Assembly (NCBI GenBank): GCA_937997345.1
Contig: CALKTD010000010.1
Location: 62,001-126,000 of the forward strand
Length of the DNA stretch: 64,000 nucleotides
Reading direction: 5' to 3'
From: an uncultured Atopobium sp.
Lineage (GTDB): Bacteria > Actinomycetota > Coriobacteriia > Coriobacteriales > Atopobiaceae
A program made the translations under genes and the position numbers. Positions 16,724 through 26,798 of the stretch are shown piece after piece. Positions within the stretch are counted from its first letter, which is position 1, and every line of letters starts with the position of its first letter. The notes beneath the pieces are model-generated. The model was not told where the DNA came from and did not search any database. It worked only from the letters and a program-made list of their open reading frames with translations.

Positions 16724-18160
16724 ATGGTTAAGCTTTCGGTTGAACAGATAGTCGCAGCCACTCATGCACGACTGCTCCATCGCGGAACCCGCGATGTTGC
16801 GGGCTCGGTCGTCATTGACTCTCGCGAGGTCCAGGAAGACTCGCTCTTTGTGGCCTTTGCTGGCGAGAAGGTCAATGGAAACTCCTATCTCTTATCAGCT
16901 GCCCAGGTGGGCGCTGCTGTTGTTGTGGCATCTGAGCCTGTAGCAGACAATTTGCTCGACAACCTGGCCGCCATAGGAGTCAGCGTTCTTGAAGCCGCTG
17001 ACGATGACTGTGAAGCGTTCCTTCTAGCCCTTGCTGCTGCTTGGCGAGAAGCCCATCCAAACTGGCTGGTTGTTGGTGTAACTGGATCAGTTGGTAAAAC
17101 TACTACCAAGGAAATGCTTCGTCGCGGCATTAGTGCTACCCGTCGCGTACACGCGACCGCCGGCAATCACAATAACCTCATTGGTCTGCCTCTCACAGTA
17201 CTTTCCACTCCGGAAGACACCGAGGTGCTTGTTCTTGAGCTGGGCATGAATCACGCCGGCGAGATTACCAGGCTCACCTCGGTTGCTCGTCCAACAGTGG
17301 CAGTCATTACCAACGTTGGTACCAGCCACATTGGTCTTCTCGGCAGTCGAGAAAACATTGCGCGCGCCAAGGCAGAGATTGTATCGGGCATGCGTGCATT
17401 TGGCTCAATTGAACCTACGCTTATTCAGGCTTCGGCAGGGGACTACACCAAGTTCATTGCAGATGCGTTTGCTCGCCCCGCTCACGTTATTTGTAAAACG
17501 GTGGGCGCAACAGAGGATGACGTCATGAGTGCGAAGCAGGTCACTCTTGACGAGGAAGGCCTTCCAACCGCCACTCTTAGCGCTGCATCTGGCTGGTCGC
17601 GCACGGTAACTCTTGAGGTACCTGGTCGTGTTGTGGTAGACGACCTTCTTTTGGCGCTTGAAGCTATAGAAACGCTTGGTCTTGACCTTGACGCTGCTGC
17701 AGAGGCTATTGAGCAGATGCCTGCCACTCGTATGCGTCTTTCGGTGCTTGACGCAACCTGCGGTGCCAAGATTATTGATGACTCTTACAACGCTAGTCCT
17801 AATTCAACAGCTGCAGCGCTTGACGTTTTGATGCAGATGCCTGCAGAGGGCCGCCGCATTGCTCTTATCGGAGAGATTGGCGAGCTTGGACCAGAGGAGA
17901 AGCGCCTCCACGGTTATGTGGGCGCCTATATTGCTGCTAAGAGCCCAGATCTTGTTGCCTTTGTAGGCACGGGAGCCGCGCGTGAAATGGTTGAAGCTGC
18001 GCGCGTTATGGGTTTCTCGGAAGATAAAATTGAACAGTTCAGCGATGTCAACGAAGCACTTACCGTGCTCGGACCAGTGCTTGCGCAAGGAGACGTTCTT
18101 CTCGCCAAGGCATCTAGGTCTGCCCAGCTTGATATTTTTGTAAAAGGAGTTACCGAGTAA
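16724..18160 (+). CDS. murF: UDP-MurNAc-tripeptide:D-Ala-D-Ala ligase
   Basis: This 478-residue Mur ligase has the ATP site GVTGSVGKTTTKEM (about 118-131), the NHNNLIGLPLTVL and ELGMNHAGEI blocks specific to MurF, and the C-terminal IDDSYNASPNSTAAALD. It adds the D-Ala-D-Ala dipeptide in the cytoplasm. TAGGAG before the ATG overlaps the ftsI stop. It follows ftsI directly, without murE. Two GGCGAGAA octamers fall inside it, one through a Trp-CGA-GAA context. Confidence 0.95.
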   Translation: MVKLSVEQIVAATHARLLHRGTRDVAGSVVIDSREVQEDSLFVAFAGEKVNGNSYLLSAAQVGAAVVVASEPVADNLLDNLAAIGVSVLEAADDDCEAFLLALAAAWREAHPNWLVVGVTGSVGKTTTKEMLRRGISATRRVHATAGNHNNLIGLPLTVLSTPEDTEVLVLELGMNHAGEITRLTSVARPTVAVITNVGTSHIGLLGSRENIARAKAEIVSGMRAFGSIEPTLIQASAGDYTKFIADAFARPAHVICKTVGATEDDVMSAKQVTLDEEGLPTATLSAASGWSRTVTLEVPGRVVVDDLLLALEAIETLGLDLDAAAEAIEQMPATRMRLSVLDATCGAKIIDDSYNASPNSTAAALDVLMQMPAEGRRIALIGEIGELGPEEKRLHGYVGAYIAAKSPDLVAFVGTGAAREMVEAARVMGFSEDKIEQFSDVNEALTVLGPVLAQGDVLLAKASRSAQLDIFVKGVTE

Positions 18161-19191
18161 TGTTTTACCAGACTATTTACCCAACATACCAGGTGTTTGT
18201 AGCGCTTGGTGTCTCCTGCATCATCACTTTGATCTTAATGCCACTCTTTATCAAACTGATGAAGAAAGAGGGAGTGGGCCAGCAGGTTCGCGCTGACGGT
18301 CCTCAGCAGCATCTGATTAAGCAGGGTACTCCTACTATGGGTGGCGTTGTTATGCTGGTAAGCATTGTGCTGACCTGTGTTGCGCTTGCTCAGTGGAACA
18401 CCGACCTTATTCTTGCTATGGCAGCTATGCTCCTCACAGGCTCGCTTGGTCTTCTGGACGATATTGAGTCCGTTGCTCATGGCAGAAGCCTTGGTCTCAC
18501 CGCATCTCAGAAGATGGCTGGACTTATTACCATTTCTGTTGCATTTTGCCTGGCAGCTGTCAATATTTGGGGTATTACTCCGATTATTGCGTTCCCAGGT
18601 GGCCTTGATATCAACCTGGGCATCCTCACTACTACCGTCAATTTAGGCGGAAACGTAATTTCTATCCCTTGGCTGTATCTCTTCTTTGTCTTTCTACTTA
18701 TGGCAGGTCTCTCCAACGCTGTTAACCTGACCGACGGCCTTGATGGCCTGGCTGGTGGCTGCGTTATGGTTGTCATGATTTTTATGGCTGCGGTAGCTTT
18801 CCGCTATGGTGAGAGTAGCCTTGCTGTTTTTGCCGCATCGATCGCAGGTGCTTGTATTGGTTTTTTGTGGTTTAACAGCTATCCTGCAAGCATTTTTATG
18901 GGTGACACGGGCTCTCTTGCCTGGGGTGCTGCCTTTGCAGCTCTGGCTGTCCTTACTAAGACAGAAGTAGTTTCCCTGGTCATGGGTGGTCTTTTTATCA
19001 TTGAGGCGCTGTCCGTTATCATTCAGGTTGTCAGCTATAAGGCAACTAAAAAGCGTGTATTCTTGATGGCTCCACTGCATCACCACTTTGAGAAGCTTGG
19101 CTGGAACGAGACAAAAGTAGTCTTTAGATTCTGGATTATTTCTGGCGTATTTGCTGCTCTGGGCTTTGCTCTGTACTTCCAGCTTCATTAA
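18160..19191 (+). CDS. mraY: Phospho-MurNAc-pentapeptide transferase
   Basis: A 343-residue membrane enzyme with about ten helices. Signature loops are DDIESVAHGRSLGLTASQK, NLTDGLDGLAGG (catalytic Asp), FMGDTGSLAWG and the histidine-rich APLHHHFEKLGW. It transfers phospho-MurNAc-pentapeptide to undecaprenyl phosphate to make lipid I. The ATG overlaps the murF stop by one base, with AAAAGGAG upstream. Confidence 0.96.
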   Translation: MFYQTIYPTYQVFVALGVSCIITLILMPLFIKLMKKEGVGQQVRADGPQQHLIKQGTPTMGGVVMLVSIVLTCVALAQWNTDLILAMAAMLLTGSLGLLDDIESVAHGRSLGLTASQKMAGLITISVAFCLAAVNIWGITPIIAFPGGLDINLGILTTTVNLGGNVISIPWLYLFFVFLLMAGLSNAVNLTDGLDGLAGGCVMVVMIFMAAVAFRYGESSLAVFAASIAGACIGFLWFNSYPASIFMGDTGSLAWGAAFAALAVLTKTEVVSLVMGGLFIIEALSVIIQVVSYKATKKRVFLMAPLHHHFEKLGWNETKVVFRFWIISGVFAALGFALYFQLH

Positions 19192-19220
19192 AGGTATTGC
19201 TCTTAGAAAGGATCGCTTGC

Positions 19221-20624
19221 GTGTCGCTTCTAGAAACACTCGGAAATGTTTGTGTTCTTGGTTTTGGTAAGACCGGCGTCTCTGTCTGTACGTATTTGCT
19301 GCAGCAGCCAGAGGGTCGTGTGTCTTCCGTAACTCTTGTGGGCGGCGCAGATGCTACTGTTGGTGAGAAGGTCCAAGAGCTTGCAAGCTTAGGGGTACAG
19401 GTTCAATGCGGCTCTGATCAGGTTGAGGGCACCTTTGACCTAACTATTGCCTCTCCTGGTATTCCCGATACTTCTGAGCTGTTCTTGAGTGCAAAAGCAG
19501 CCTCTAAGCAGATTATGGGCGAGCCAGAGTTTGCCTATCAAGAAAGCCCTTCACAGTGGATTGGCATTACTGGCACAAACGGTAAAACTACCACCACAAG
19601 TTTGACTACCTCTATCCTGCAGTATGCAGGCCTTGATGCAAGTGCTGTTGGCAATATTGGATTTACTATTACTGATCAGCTTGCAAAGAGAAAGCCTGAG
19701 AGCTGGTTTGTAGCAGAGCTTTCAAGCTTCCAGCTTGCAACTACTCAAAAATTGCACCCTCATGTTGCTATGCTTTTAAACATTACGCCTGACCACCTTG
19801 AGTGGCATGGTTCGCTTGAGGCATACGCTGCAGCTAAAGAGAAGATTTTTGCCAATCTTGATGCAAACGACCTGGCAATTGTGTCTGATTTGGACGAGTT
19901 CTGCCTGGACGTGTCTTCTCGCCTAGAGTCTCGTGGCATTCCTGTATGCCATCTTGCTCAGACAGACCCTGGTACGCAAAACGCCGCTTTTGTACGCGAT
20001 GGTGCGCTGGTTGTAAGGCTGTCTGGTAAAGAGATAGAGCTTGTAGCTACAGACGCACTTCACATCAAGGGAGCGCATAATGCGCTCAACGCTCTTGCAG
20101 CCGCTGCCTGTGGCTTATTCTTGGGACTTGATGTTGTTTCTATAAGGCATGCCCTGTTGGACTTTATGCCGCTTGAGCACAGAATTGAGCCTGTTGATAC
20201 GGTTAATGGTGTGCTATATATCAATGACTCCAAGGCAACCAATACCGATTCGGTTGAAAAGTCACTGACTTCATTCCCAGGTAAAGACGTTATTTTGCTT
20301 CTTGGCGGTCACGATAAGGGCACGGAACTTGATGAGTTTGCTCAGAAGGTGTCTGCTACCTGCGCATATGTAATCTGCTTTGGAGAGGCTGGTCCTCGCT
20401 TTGCAGAGGCGCTTCGTCGCGTTTCTGGCGGACGTGCAGAAGTGGTAGAAGAGCCTCATATGCATGAAGCTTTTGACCGTGCGGTAGAGCTTGCTTGTCC
20501 AGGTTCTGTGGTGCTTCTCTCACCAGCATGTTCCTCATTTGACGAGTTCACGGGCATGGCTCAGCGTGGCCGTGTCTTTAAACAGCTGGTGGCAGAACTT
20601 GCTCAAAAAGAGAGCGGTCGATAA
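19221..20624 (+). CDS. murD: UDP-MurNAc-L-Ala:D-Glu ligase
   Basis: The GTG at 19221 (AGAAAGGA eight bases upstream) gives 467 residues that open directly with the Rossmann strand NVCVLGFGKTGVSV. An in-frame TTG at 19197 would add eight residues without a ribosome site. The ATP motif is GITGTNGKTTTTS. Also visible are LLNITPDHLEWHGS and YINDSKATNTDSVEKSL. It adds D-glutamate to UDP-MurNAc-L-Ala. Confidence 0.95.
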   Translation: MSLLETLGNVCVLGFGKTGVSVCTYLLQQPEGRVSSVTLVGGADATVGEKVQELASLGVQVQCGSDQVEGTFDLTIASPGIPDTSELFLSAKAASKQIMGEPEFAYQESPSQWIGITGTNGKTTTTSLTTSILQYAGLDASAVGNIGFTITDQLAKRKPESWFVAELSSFQLATTQKLHPHVAMLLNITPDHLEWHGSLEAYAAAKEKIFANLDANDLAIVSDLDEFCLDVSSRLESRGIPVCHLAQTDPGTQNAAFVRDGALVVRLSGKEIELVATDALHIKGAHNALNALAAAACGLFLGLDVVSIRHALLDFMPLEHRIEPVDTVNGVLYINDSKATNTDSVEKSLTSFPGKDVILLLGGHDKGTELDEFAQKVSATCAYVICFGEAGPRFAEALRRVSGGRAEVVEEPHMHEAFDRAVELACPGSVVLLSPACSSFDEFTGMAQRGRVFKQLVAELAQKESGR

Positions 20625-22153
20625 TGGCTACCAGCAGAAACAGAACAGGGGAGCGCGCGCAGCAACCACGTTCTTCTCGCCAGAGATCTTCCGAGCGTTC
20701 GCAGGCCAAAGGCCGCTTTGGTGCTATTCCAGAGCGTTTTATGCAGCCTCGTCTGGTGCTTTTGGTGTCAACGGCTATTTTGGTGTGCTTTGGCCTAGTA
20801 ATGATTTATTCTGCATCCTCGATTTCTGCAATGACTTCTGAGGATATGGGCTATAACCCCTTCTACTACGTGCAGCGTCAGCTTGGCTTTGCTGCGGCGG
20901 GAGTTGTGTTAGCGTTTATTGTTTCTCACATCGACTACCGCGCAGTAGTTAGAAACTTCCAGGTACCTATCTGGACTGTGACCATTGGAATGCTGGCAAT
21001 TATTTTTACCCCTATTGCCGGCGCTGATGCATATGGCGCAACCCGTTGGATTTCAATTGGACCGTTTTCTTTCCAGCCGTCTGAGTTTGCAAAGATTACC
21101 ATCTTAATTTCTGTCTCGTACTTGGCTCAGCAGTACTTTATTGATCAGACCATAGATCAGATGGAGTTCTTTAAAAAGTTTGCTATTGCTGCACTTGCGC
21201 CACTGCTTCTTATCTTGGCTCAGCCAGACAAGGGCTCCACACTGATTATTGTGGGAACACTTTTGGTCATTGGCTACCTCGCTGATGTTGACCGTAGAGT
21301 TCTGGCAACTATTGCTGTTGCTGGCTTTATTGGCTTTGCGTTCTTATCTCTTAAAGATGATTATTCTCGTGCCCGCGTTGTGACTATGCTCAACCCTTGG
21401 GCCGATTATTACGGTGCAGGTTATCAGCTTGCTCAGGGCTTTTATGCTTTTGGCTCTGGCGGTATTTTTGGTGTTGGTTTTGGTTTTTCTCGCCAGAAAT
21501 ATTCCTATCTGCCTATGGCTCACAATGACTTTATTTTTGCGGTCATTGGAGAAGAGCTGGGCTTTATTGGCGTTTTGGGCCTTTTGGCTGTATTTGGCGC
21601 CCTGGTGTGGGCAGGCTTTAAGATTGCTCGCTATGCACCAGATTTGACCGGTAGGCTCATAGCCGCAGGTTGTACCTCTATGTTTATTATTCAGGCCTTT
21701 GTTAACATCGGTGGCGTTTTGGGCCTTTTGCCTCTTTCTGGTAAGCCTCTGCCGTTTATCTCATACGGCGGTTCAACCATCATGTCTAGTATCTTGATGG
21801 TTGGTCTTTTGATGTCTGTTTCAAGGCAGTCAAGGCTTCCAGAAACTGAGTACGATAGGCAGCGCGCTTCTTGGAGTATAGCTGAAGAGCAGGATATCTT
21901 TGATGCCCCAGGTTTTGCTGGTCTTACCATGGTTGATGGTGGGATAGGAGTAGGCATGCCACTCCCACGCTCTTCTCGCCCCAAGAGCAGCGCACAAAGT
22001 TCCGCGCGCCCATCACGAGGCGTTTTGCGCTCAAGAGATGACAACGCCACTCAAGGCCGTATTACGACAGATGCCTCTGGAAGGCGCAGAATTGATTTGG
22101 GACCTTCTGCATCGGACAGACTTCGTGGAAGTAACAACAGGCCTCGTCGATAG
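20624..22153 (+). CDS. ftsW: Peptidoglycan glycosyltransferase FtsW
   Basis: A 509-residue SEDS protein with ten or so membrane helices. Motifs include YNPFYYVQRQL, RWISIGPFSFQPSEFAK and the C-terminal PFISYGGSTIMSSILMVGLLMSVSRQ. It polymerises septal glycan together with FtsI. It is longer than usual: a basic Arg/Ser-rich N-terminal tail of about 40 residues and a C-terminal cytoplasmic tail of about 110 residues rich in Arg and Ser. The ATG overlaps the murD stop by one base. Confidence 0.94.
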   Translation: MATSRNRTGERAQQPRSSRQRSSERSQAKGRFGAIPERFMQPRLVLLVSTAILVCFGLVMIYSASSISAMTSEDMGYNPFYYVQRQLGFAAAGVVLAFIVSHIDYRAVVRNFQVPIWTVTIGMLAIIFTPIAGADAYGATRWISIGPFSFQPSEFAKITILISVSYLAQQYFIDQTIDQMEFFKKFAIAALAPLLLILAQPDKGSTLIIVGTLLVIGYLADVDRRVLATIAVAGFIGFAFLSLKDDYSRARVVTMLNPWADYYGAGYQLAQGFYAFGSGGIFGVGFGFSRQKYSYLPMAHNDFIFAVIGEELGFIGVLGLLAVFGALVWAGFKIARYAPDLTGRLIAAGCTSMFIIQAFVNIGGVLGLLPLSGKPLPFISYGGSTIMSSILMVGLLMSVSRQSRLPETEYDRQRASWSIAEEQDIFDAPGFAGLTMVDGGIGVGMPLPRSSRPKSSAQSSARPSRGVLRSRDDNATQGRITTDASGRRRIDLGPSASDRLRGSNNRPRR

Positions 22154-22176
22154 CTGATTTCTAGGAGATGGATTGC

Positions 22177-23310
22177 ATGACAGAACAGAAGAAACTCTCT
22201 GTTGCAATTGCTGCAGGTGGAACCGCAGGACACATTAACCCTGCCCTGGCTTTAGCTGAGGAGCTTCATGAGCGCGGCCACCAGGTTACGTTTTTTGGTC
22301 AGCCCAACAAGCTTGAAGGTACGCTGGTGCCTGAGGCGGGATTTGAGCTGGTACCTATCCATGTAAATGGCTTTGATCGCAGACGTCCTTGGACGCTCAT
22401 TAGTGCGGCATACAATCTTGAGCGCGCAAAGATGCAGCTGCACAAGCGCTTCAAAGAGCAGGGTGCTCCTGATGTTGCTATTGGTTTTGGTGCCTATGTT
22501 GAGCTGCCTTTGCTTCAGCTTTGCGCAAAGCTCCATATCCCGTATTTGATTCACGAGCAGAACTCGGTAACCGGTCTTGCTAACCGTGTTTCTGCTGGTA
22601 AAGCAGATAAGGTGTGTATTGCGTTCCCAGAGGCTCGTAAGGCTTTTGAGGGGCACGTAAAGACTCAAGACACCATTGTGGTTACCGGCAATCCTGTACG
22701 TAAGAGTGTCCTTTCTGCTGATAGAGCCGCCTCGAGGCAAGAGCTGGGTATCGCAGACAACCAAACATTACTGCTTATCTTTGGTGGTAGCTTGGGTGCA
22801 CGTAGCATCAACGAGACTTTTGCTGCACTTAAGCAGGAACTTCTTGCTCGTCCTAACCTTCGTATCATCCAGTCAACAGGTCAGAAGCTCTACGACGAGG
22901 TTGTCTCGCTTATGAAGCTTTCTGATGAGGAGGCTGCTCGCTGGGAGGTTAAACCCTACATCTCCAACATGGGCGCCACACTTGCTGCGGCTGACCTGGT
23001 GGTTTCTCGCTCCGGAGCATCTTCTGTGGCTGAGATTGCAGCGCTTGAGCTCCCCAGCATTTTGGTGCCGTACCCTCTGGCAACAGCAGATCACCAGACT
23101 ACTAATGCGCATCTGTTGTCGGATGCAGGAGCAGCTATTCTGGTACCAGATAACCAGGTGGGCACTACGACCTTCTCGACAGCTCTGTTTGATCTGGTAG
23201 ATAACGCAGACCAGCGCAAAAAACTCTCCAAGGCAGCCGCAACACTTGACCAGCGCAGCGCCGCATCTCTTGTGGCTGACGCTGTGGAAAGTGTCGTTTG
23301 TGGCGCATAA
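22177..23310 (+). CDS. murG: UDP-GlcNAc:lipid I N-acetylglucosaminyltransferase
   Basis: The ATG at 22177 gives 377 residues. An ATG at 22168 in the same frame is only touching the AGGAG site (22163-22167), so the later one is chosen. Motifs are AAGGTAGHINPALALAEEL (acceptor side), FGGSLGARSINE, and SRSGASSVAEIAALELPSIL (UDP-GlcNAc binding). It makes lipid II on the inner face of the membrane. Confidence 0.95.
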   Translation: MTEQKKLSVAIAAGGTAGHINPALALAEELHERGHQVTFFGQPNKLEGTLVPEAGFELVPIHVNGFDRRRPWTLISAAYNLERAKMQLHKRFKEQGAPDVAIGFGAYVELPLLQLCAKLHIPYLIHEQNSVTGLANRVSAGKADKVCIAFPEARKAFEGHVKTQDTIVVTGNPVRKSVLSADRAASRQELGIADNQTLLLIFGGSLGARSINETFAALKQELLARPNLRIIQSTGQKLYDEVVSLMKLSDEEAARWEVKPYISNMGATLAAADLVVSRSGASSVAEIAALELPSILVPYPLATADHQTTNAHLLSDAGAAILVPDNQVGTTTFSTALFDLVDNADQRKKLSKAAATLDQRSAASLVADAVESVVCGA

Positions 23311-23391
23311 AACATTCGGTTTTGCGTTAGAGTAAATATGTCTTGGTATGTCCAAGACTCAAATGATAACAATACTTGGAAAGGCTCTCTT

Positions 23392-24807
23392 ATGGCAGAT
23401 TCCATGGGCGAGAAGACCATCTCGCGTGCACATTTTATTGGAATTGGTGGCGCAGGCATGAGCGGAATTGCTCTTGTTTTACATGAGCGTGGCTGCACCG
23501 TTACTGGCTCCGATCTAAAGAGCTCGCACTATGTTAGAGAGCTTGAAGATGCAGGTATTCAGGTAAGCATCGGTCACACTGCAGCTACCATTGACGCTGT
23601 GATGCCTGATGTCATTGTCACCTCTACAGCCATTCCAGAGACAAACCCAGAGGTTATTCGTGCGCGTGAGCTTTCCATTCCTATTTGGCCCCGCGCAAAG
23701 ATGCTGTCGTATCTGTCACGCGGCCGTAAGACCATTGCTGTTGCGGGCACTCACGGCAAGACCACCACGTCTTCTATGGTTGCTACCATGCTGGATAAGC
23801 TTGGCGCTGACCCTTCATTTTTGATTGGTGGCGTTGTTGAGGGCTACGACACCAACGGCAAAAACGGCAACGGTCAGTACTTTGTCTGTGAGGCGGACGA
23901 GTCTGACGGTTCGTTTATGTTCCTCAACCCTAACGTGGTGGTTGTCACTAATATTGAGGCAGATCACCTTGACCACTACGGCTCTCTAGAGAATATCGAG
24001 AAGACCTTCTGTGAGTTTATGAGCTTGCTTGATAAGGAAGAAACTGTCGTTATTAACGGCGATAATCCTCATTACGTTGAGCTTGCTCAGTCAACTGGTA
24101 GGCACGTGGTCACGTACGGCTTTGACCCAAGCTGCGATTTTGTTTGCACACAGGAGGAGAGAAAAGCTGGTATCGAGAATCCTCTGACTATCAAGACTCC
24201 ATCTGGTCAGACCATCTCTGTGGTGCTTCCTGCAAACCCAGGTAAGCACAATGTTGCTAACGCAACAGCAGCAATTGCCGTTGCCGATGCACTTGGTTTT
24301 GATCTTGAGGAGGCCGCAGCGGCGCTTTCTCAGTTCAAGGGCGCACGCCGTCGCTTTACACACGTAGGTGACATCAACGGTATTACCGTCGTAGACGATT
24401 ACGGCCATCATCCAACCGAGATTGCAGCAACCATGTCTGCAGCTCTTCCTCTTGGTTTCAAGCGCGTTGTTGTTGTTTTCCAGCCACACCGCTATAGCAG
24501 AACGCAGGACTTAGCAGATTCGTTTGCCCATGCGTTTGACGGCATTGACATTTTGCGCGTCATGGACGTCTTCTCTGCAGGAGAGCTGCCTATTCCAGGA
24601 GTCTCGGGCAAGACTGTCTCTTCAAGAGTTCAGGCTGCCAATACTGTTCCTGACGTACGCTATATTCCTTCTCGCCGAGATCTTATCGCAGATCTTCTTG
24701 ATACGGTTCAGCCAGGAGATCTGCTGATTACTCAGGGTGCAGGTGACGTCACTCAGATTGGACCAATGTTTATCCGCGCACTCAAAGAGCGTCTTCAGAA
24801 CCACTAG
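23392..24807 (+). CDS. murC: UDP-MurNAc:L-Ala ligase
   Basis: From the ATG at 23392 (GGAAAGG at 23378-23384) the protein has 471 residues, with HFIGIGGAGMSGIALVLHERG at the start, the ATP motif VAGTHGKTTTSSM, the EADESDGSF block and DDYGHHPTEIAATMSA near the C-terminus. An in-frame ATG at 23338 would add 18 residues with no ribosome site. It adds the first amino acid of the stem peptide. The short gap before it (23311-23391) may hold a promoter but none is clear. Confidence 0.95.
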   Translation: MADSMGEKTISRAHFIGIGGAGMSGIALVLHERGCTVTGSDLKSSHYVRELEDAGIQVSIGHTAATIDAVMPDVIVTSTAIPETNPEVIRARELSIPIWPRAKMLSYLSRGRKTIAVAGTHGKTTTSSMVATMLDKLGADPSFLIGGVVEGYDTNGKNGNGQYFVCEADESDGSFMFLNPNVVVVTNIEADHLDHYGSLENIEKTFCEFMSLLDKEETVVINGDNPHYVELAQSTGRHVVTYGFDPSCDFVCTQEERKAGIENPLTIKTPSGQTISVVLPANPGKHNVANATAAIAVADALGFDLEEAAAALSQFKGARRRFTHVGDINGITVVDDYGHHPTEIAATMSAALPLGFKRVVVVFQPHRYSRTQDLADSFAHAFDGIDILRVMDVFSAGELPIPGVSGKTVSSRVQAANTVPDVRYIPSRRDLIADLLDTVQPGDLLITQGAGDVTQIGPMFIRALKERLQNH

Positions 24808-24817
24808 GAGCTCTATC

Positions 24818-25732
24818 GTGAGCTTGTTTAACGCCTATGTAAGCCTTTCTGGGGCCCTTGATGCAACAATTAAACAAGATGAGCCGTTGAGCCACCATAC
24901 CTCTTTTAGGATTGGTGGTAAGGCGTCACTTTTTGCCGCTGTTCACAGCCACGTGGCGCTGGTGCGTGTGCTTGAAGTGCTTGCAGCCAATAGAGTTGAT
25001 TGGGTGCTTCTGGGCAAGGGTTCAAACATTCTTGTCTCCGATAAGGGTTACAACGGCTGCGTTATTGTACTCGATGATGAGCTTTCTACCATTTCAGTTG
25101 GCGAGAATAACTTCATTACCGCAGGTGCGGGTGCGCTTACGGCACGCGTTTGCAACGAGGCTATGAAAGCAGGTCTTTCCGGCCTTGAGATGTGTGCTGG
25201 TATCCCTGGAACTATCGGTGGCGCTCTTTCAATGAATGCAGGTACCAGGCATGATTGGATTGGTAAAGCCGTCCGTGATTGCGTGGTACTTAAGCCTGGT
25301 AAGGGTCTAGTGCGCTACGACGCCTCTGAGATTGAATGGGGTTATCGCTATACCACGTTTGCTCCAGATGAGATTATTCTTGAGGCAACGTTTGCGTTGA
25401 CAGCGTCTAATCGTCCTAAAGTTGCTCTTGGCATGGACACGCTTCTGCAGCGCAGAAGAAACACTCAGCCAACTGGTCAGCTTTGTTGCGGTTCTGTTTT
25501 TAAGAACCCAGGCAGCAGATCTGCCGGCGCGCTTATTGAAGAGTGTGGTCTTAAAGGAGTTACTGAAGGCGGCGCACAGATTTCTGATATTCATGCAAAC
25601 TTTATCGTGAATACCGGTAACGCCACCGCCTCAGATGTCATTGCGCTCATGCGCAGAGCACACGACGCAGTACAAGAAAAGTTTGATATTGATCTTCAGC
25701 CAGAGGTTAAACTTCTGGGTTTTGGGGCATAG
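24818..25732 (+). CDS. murB: UDP-N-acetylenolpyruvylglucosamine reductase
   Basis: The GTG at 24818, seven bases after AGGAG, gives 304 residues. FAD-binding segments are TSFRIGGKASLFAAV, LLGKGSNILVSDKGYNG and GIPGTIGGALSMNAG. The proton-donor serine lies in CCGSVFKNP, and the C-terminal active-site Glu is in LQPEVKLLGF. The compact form lacking the tyrosine loop (type II MurB, as in Gram-positives) fits. It reduces the enolpyruvyl group to complete UDP-MurNAc. Confidence 0.94.
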   Translation: MSLFNAYVSLSGALDATIKQDEPLSHHTSFRIGGKASLFAAVHSHVALVRVLEVLAANRVDWVLLGKGSNILVSDKGYNGCVIVLDDELSTISVGENNFITAGAGALTARVCNEAMKAGLSGLEMCAGIPGTIGGALSMNAGTRHDWIGKAVRDCVVLKPGKGLVRYDASEIEWGYRYTTFAPDEIILEATFALTASNRPKVALGMDTLLQRRRNTQPTGQLCCGSVFKNPGSRSAGALIEECGLKGVTEGGAQISDIHANFIVNTGNATASDVIALMRRAHDAVQEKFDIDLQPEVKLLGFGA

Positions 25733-25739
25733 GGAAGAT

Positions 25740-26798
25740 ATGGCAGAAGATACTTCAAAGCAAACAACGCGCCGTAAAGGCACAAAGAGAGAGCTCTTAT
25801 CGTCTGGTACTACTCAGACGACTGGGGCAACCAAGCCTTCTTTTATGAGCAAGGCCTTTAAGCCTAAGCCAAAGGTTGAGGCTACAGCTTCTGATGCCAA
25901 GCCTTCTGCTAAAAAGGTTTCTACTAAAAAGCCAAATAATGCTACAAAAACTGCAGCTCAAGCCCGTGCTGAGCGTATTAAACACAGCAGAAAAGTATCG
26001 TTTAAGGCAGTACGCACGGCCTTTATTGTTTTGCTTAGCCTTGCCCTTCTCGCTAGCATTGCTTTTCTCGTCCTACGTTCTTCCTCAGTCTTTGCTATTA
26101 CCAACATTCAGGTTGAGCCAACAGAGCACGTCTCTAACGAGCAAATTCAAAAGCTCATTGCAGTAGAAGAAGGAACAACGCTGCTTAATATGGATGAGTC
26201 TCTTATTACCGAGGAACTCCAGAAGGACCCTTGGGTAGCCTCTGTAACGTATGAGAGGCAGTTCCCCAATACACTGCGTATTACCATCACAGAGCGTAAG
26301 GTCACGGCTATAGTGGCACTTTCTTCTGGCCCTGTTGCATGGTATTTGGGCGAGAATAACGTTTGGCTTGAGGCAGATCAGCTTAACGTGCCAGAAGGAA
26401 AAACTACCGCTACCGTTGCGCTTGAGAAGGCAACCTCAGAAGGTGAGCTACTGATTACCGATGTTCCTGCAACAGTTTCTCCTGTAGCGGGTACCACAGC
26501 AACAGACGCAGAAATTCAAGCGGTTATGCAGTATCAGTCTACGTTCTCGTCAGAGCTTACGTCACAGATTGTGAGTTACTCAGCTAGTAGCGTTGATGCG
26601 ATTTCTGTCACGCTTACCAATGGCGTGCAGGTTGCCCTGGGTTCTCCAACACAGATTGCAGATAAAGAAAAAGTGATTCTGGCAATGCTTAAGCAGTTCC
26701 CAGGAGAGCTTACCTACTTGAACGTAAGAACACCTGCAAGCCCAACCTATAGGCGAGTTTCTACTGGAAACGTTCAATCTGGCTCTGGTGTTTCGTAG
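25740..26798 (+). CDS. ftsQ: Cell division protein FtsQ/DivIB
   Basis: A 352-residue bitopic protein. It has a long basic cytoplasmic N-terminus (about 1-95, many Lys/Thr/Ala), one membrane helix (about 98-118, FIVLLSLALLASIAFLVLRS) and a POTRA domain outside. The POTRA domain begins FAITNIQVEPTEHVSNEQIQ, with TLLNMDESLITEELQKDPWV and TLRITITERK. The chosen ATG follows AGGGAAG; the open frame extends upstream but through murB. FtsQ links FtsL to the rest of the divisome. Confidence 0.9.
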   Translation: MAEDTSKQTTRRKGTKRELLSSGTTQTTGATKPSFMSKAFKPKPKVEATASDAKPSAKKVSTKKPNNATKTAAQARAERIKHSRKVSFKAVRTAFIVLLSLALLASIAFLVLRSSSVFAITNIQVEPTEHVSNEQIQKLIAVEEGTTLLNMDESLITEELQKDPWVASVTYERQFPNTLRITITERKVTAIVALSSGPVAWYLGENNVWLEADQLNVPEGKTTATVALEKATSEGELLITDVPATVSPVAGTTATDAEIQAVMQYQSTFSSELTSQIVSYSASSVDAISVTLTNGVQVALGSPTQIADKEKVILAMLKQFPGELTYLNVRTPASPTYRRVSTGNVQSGSGVS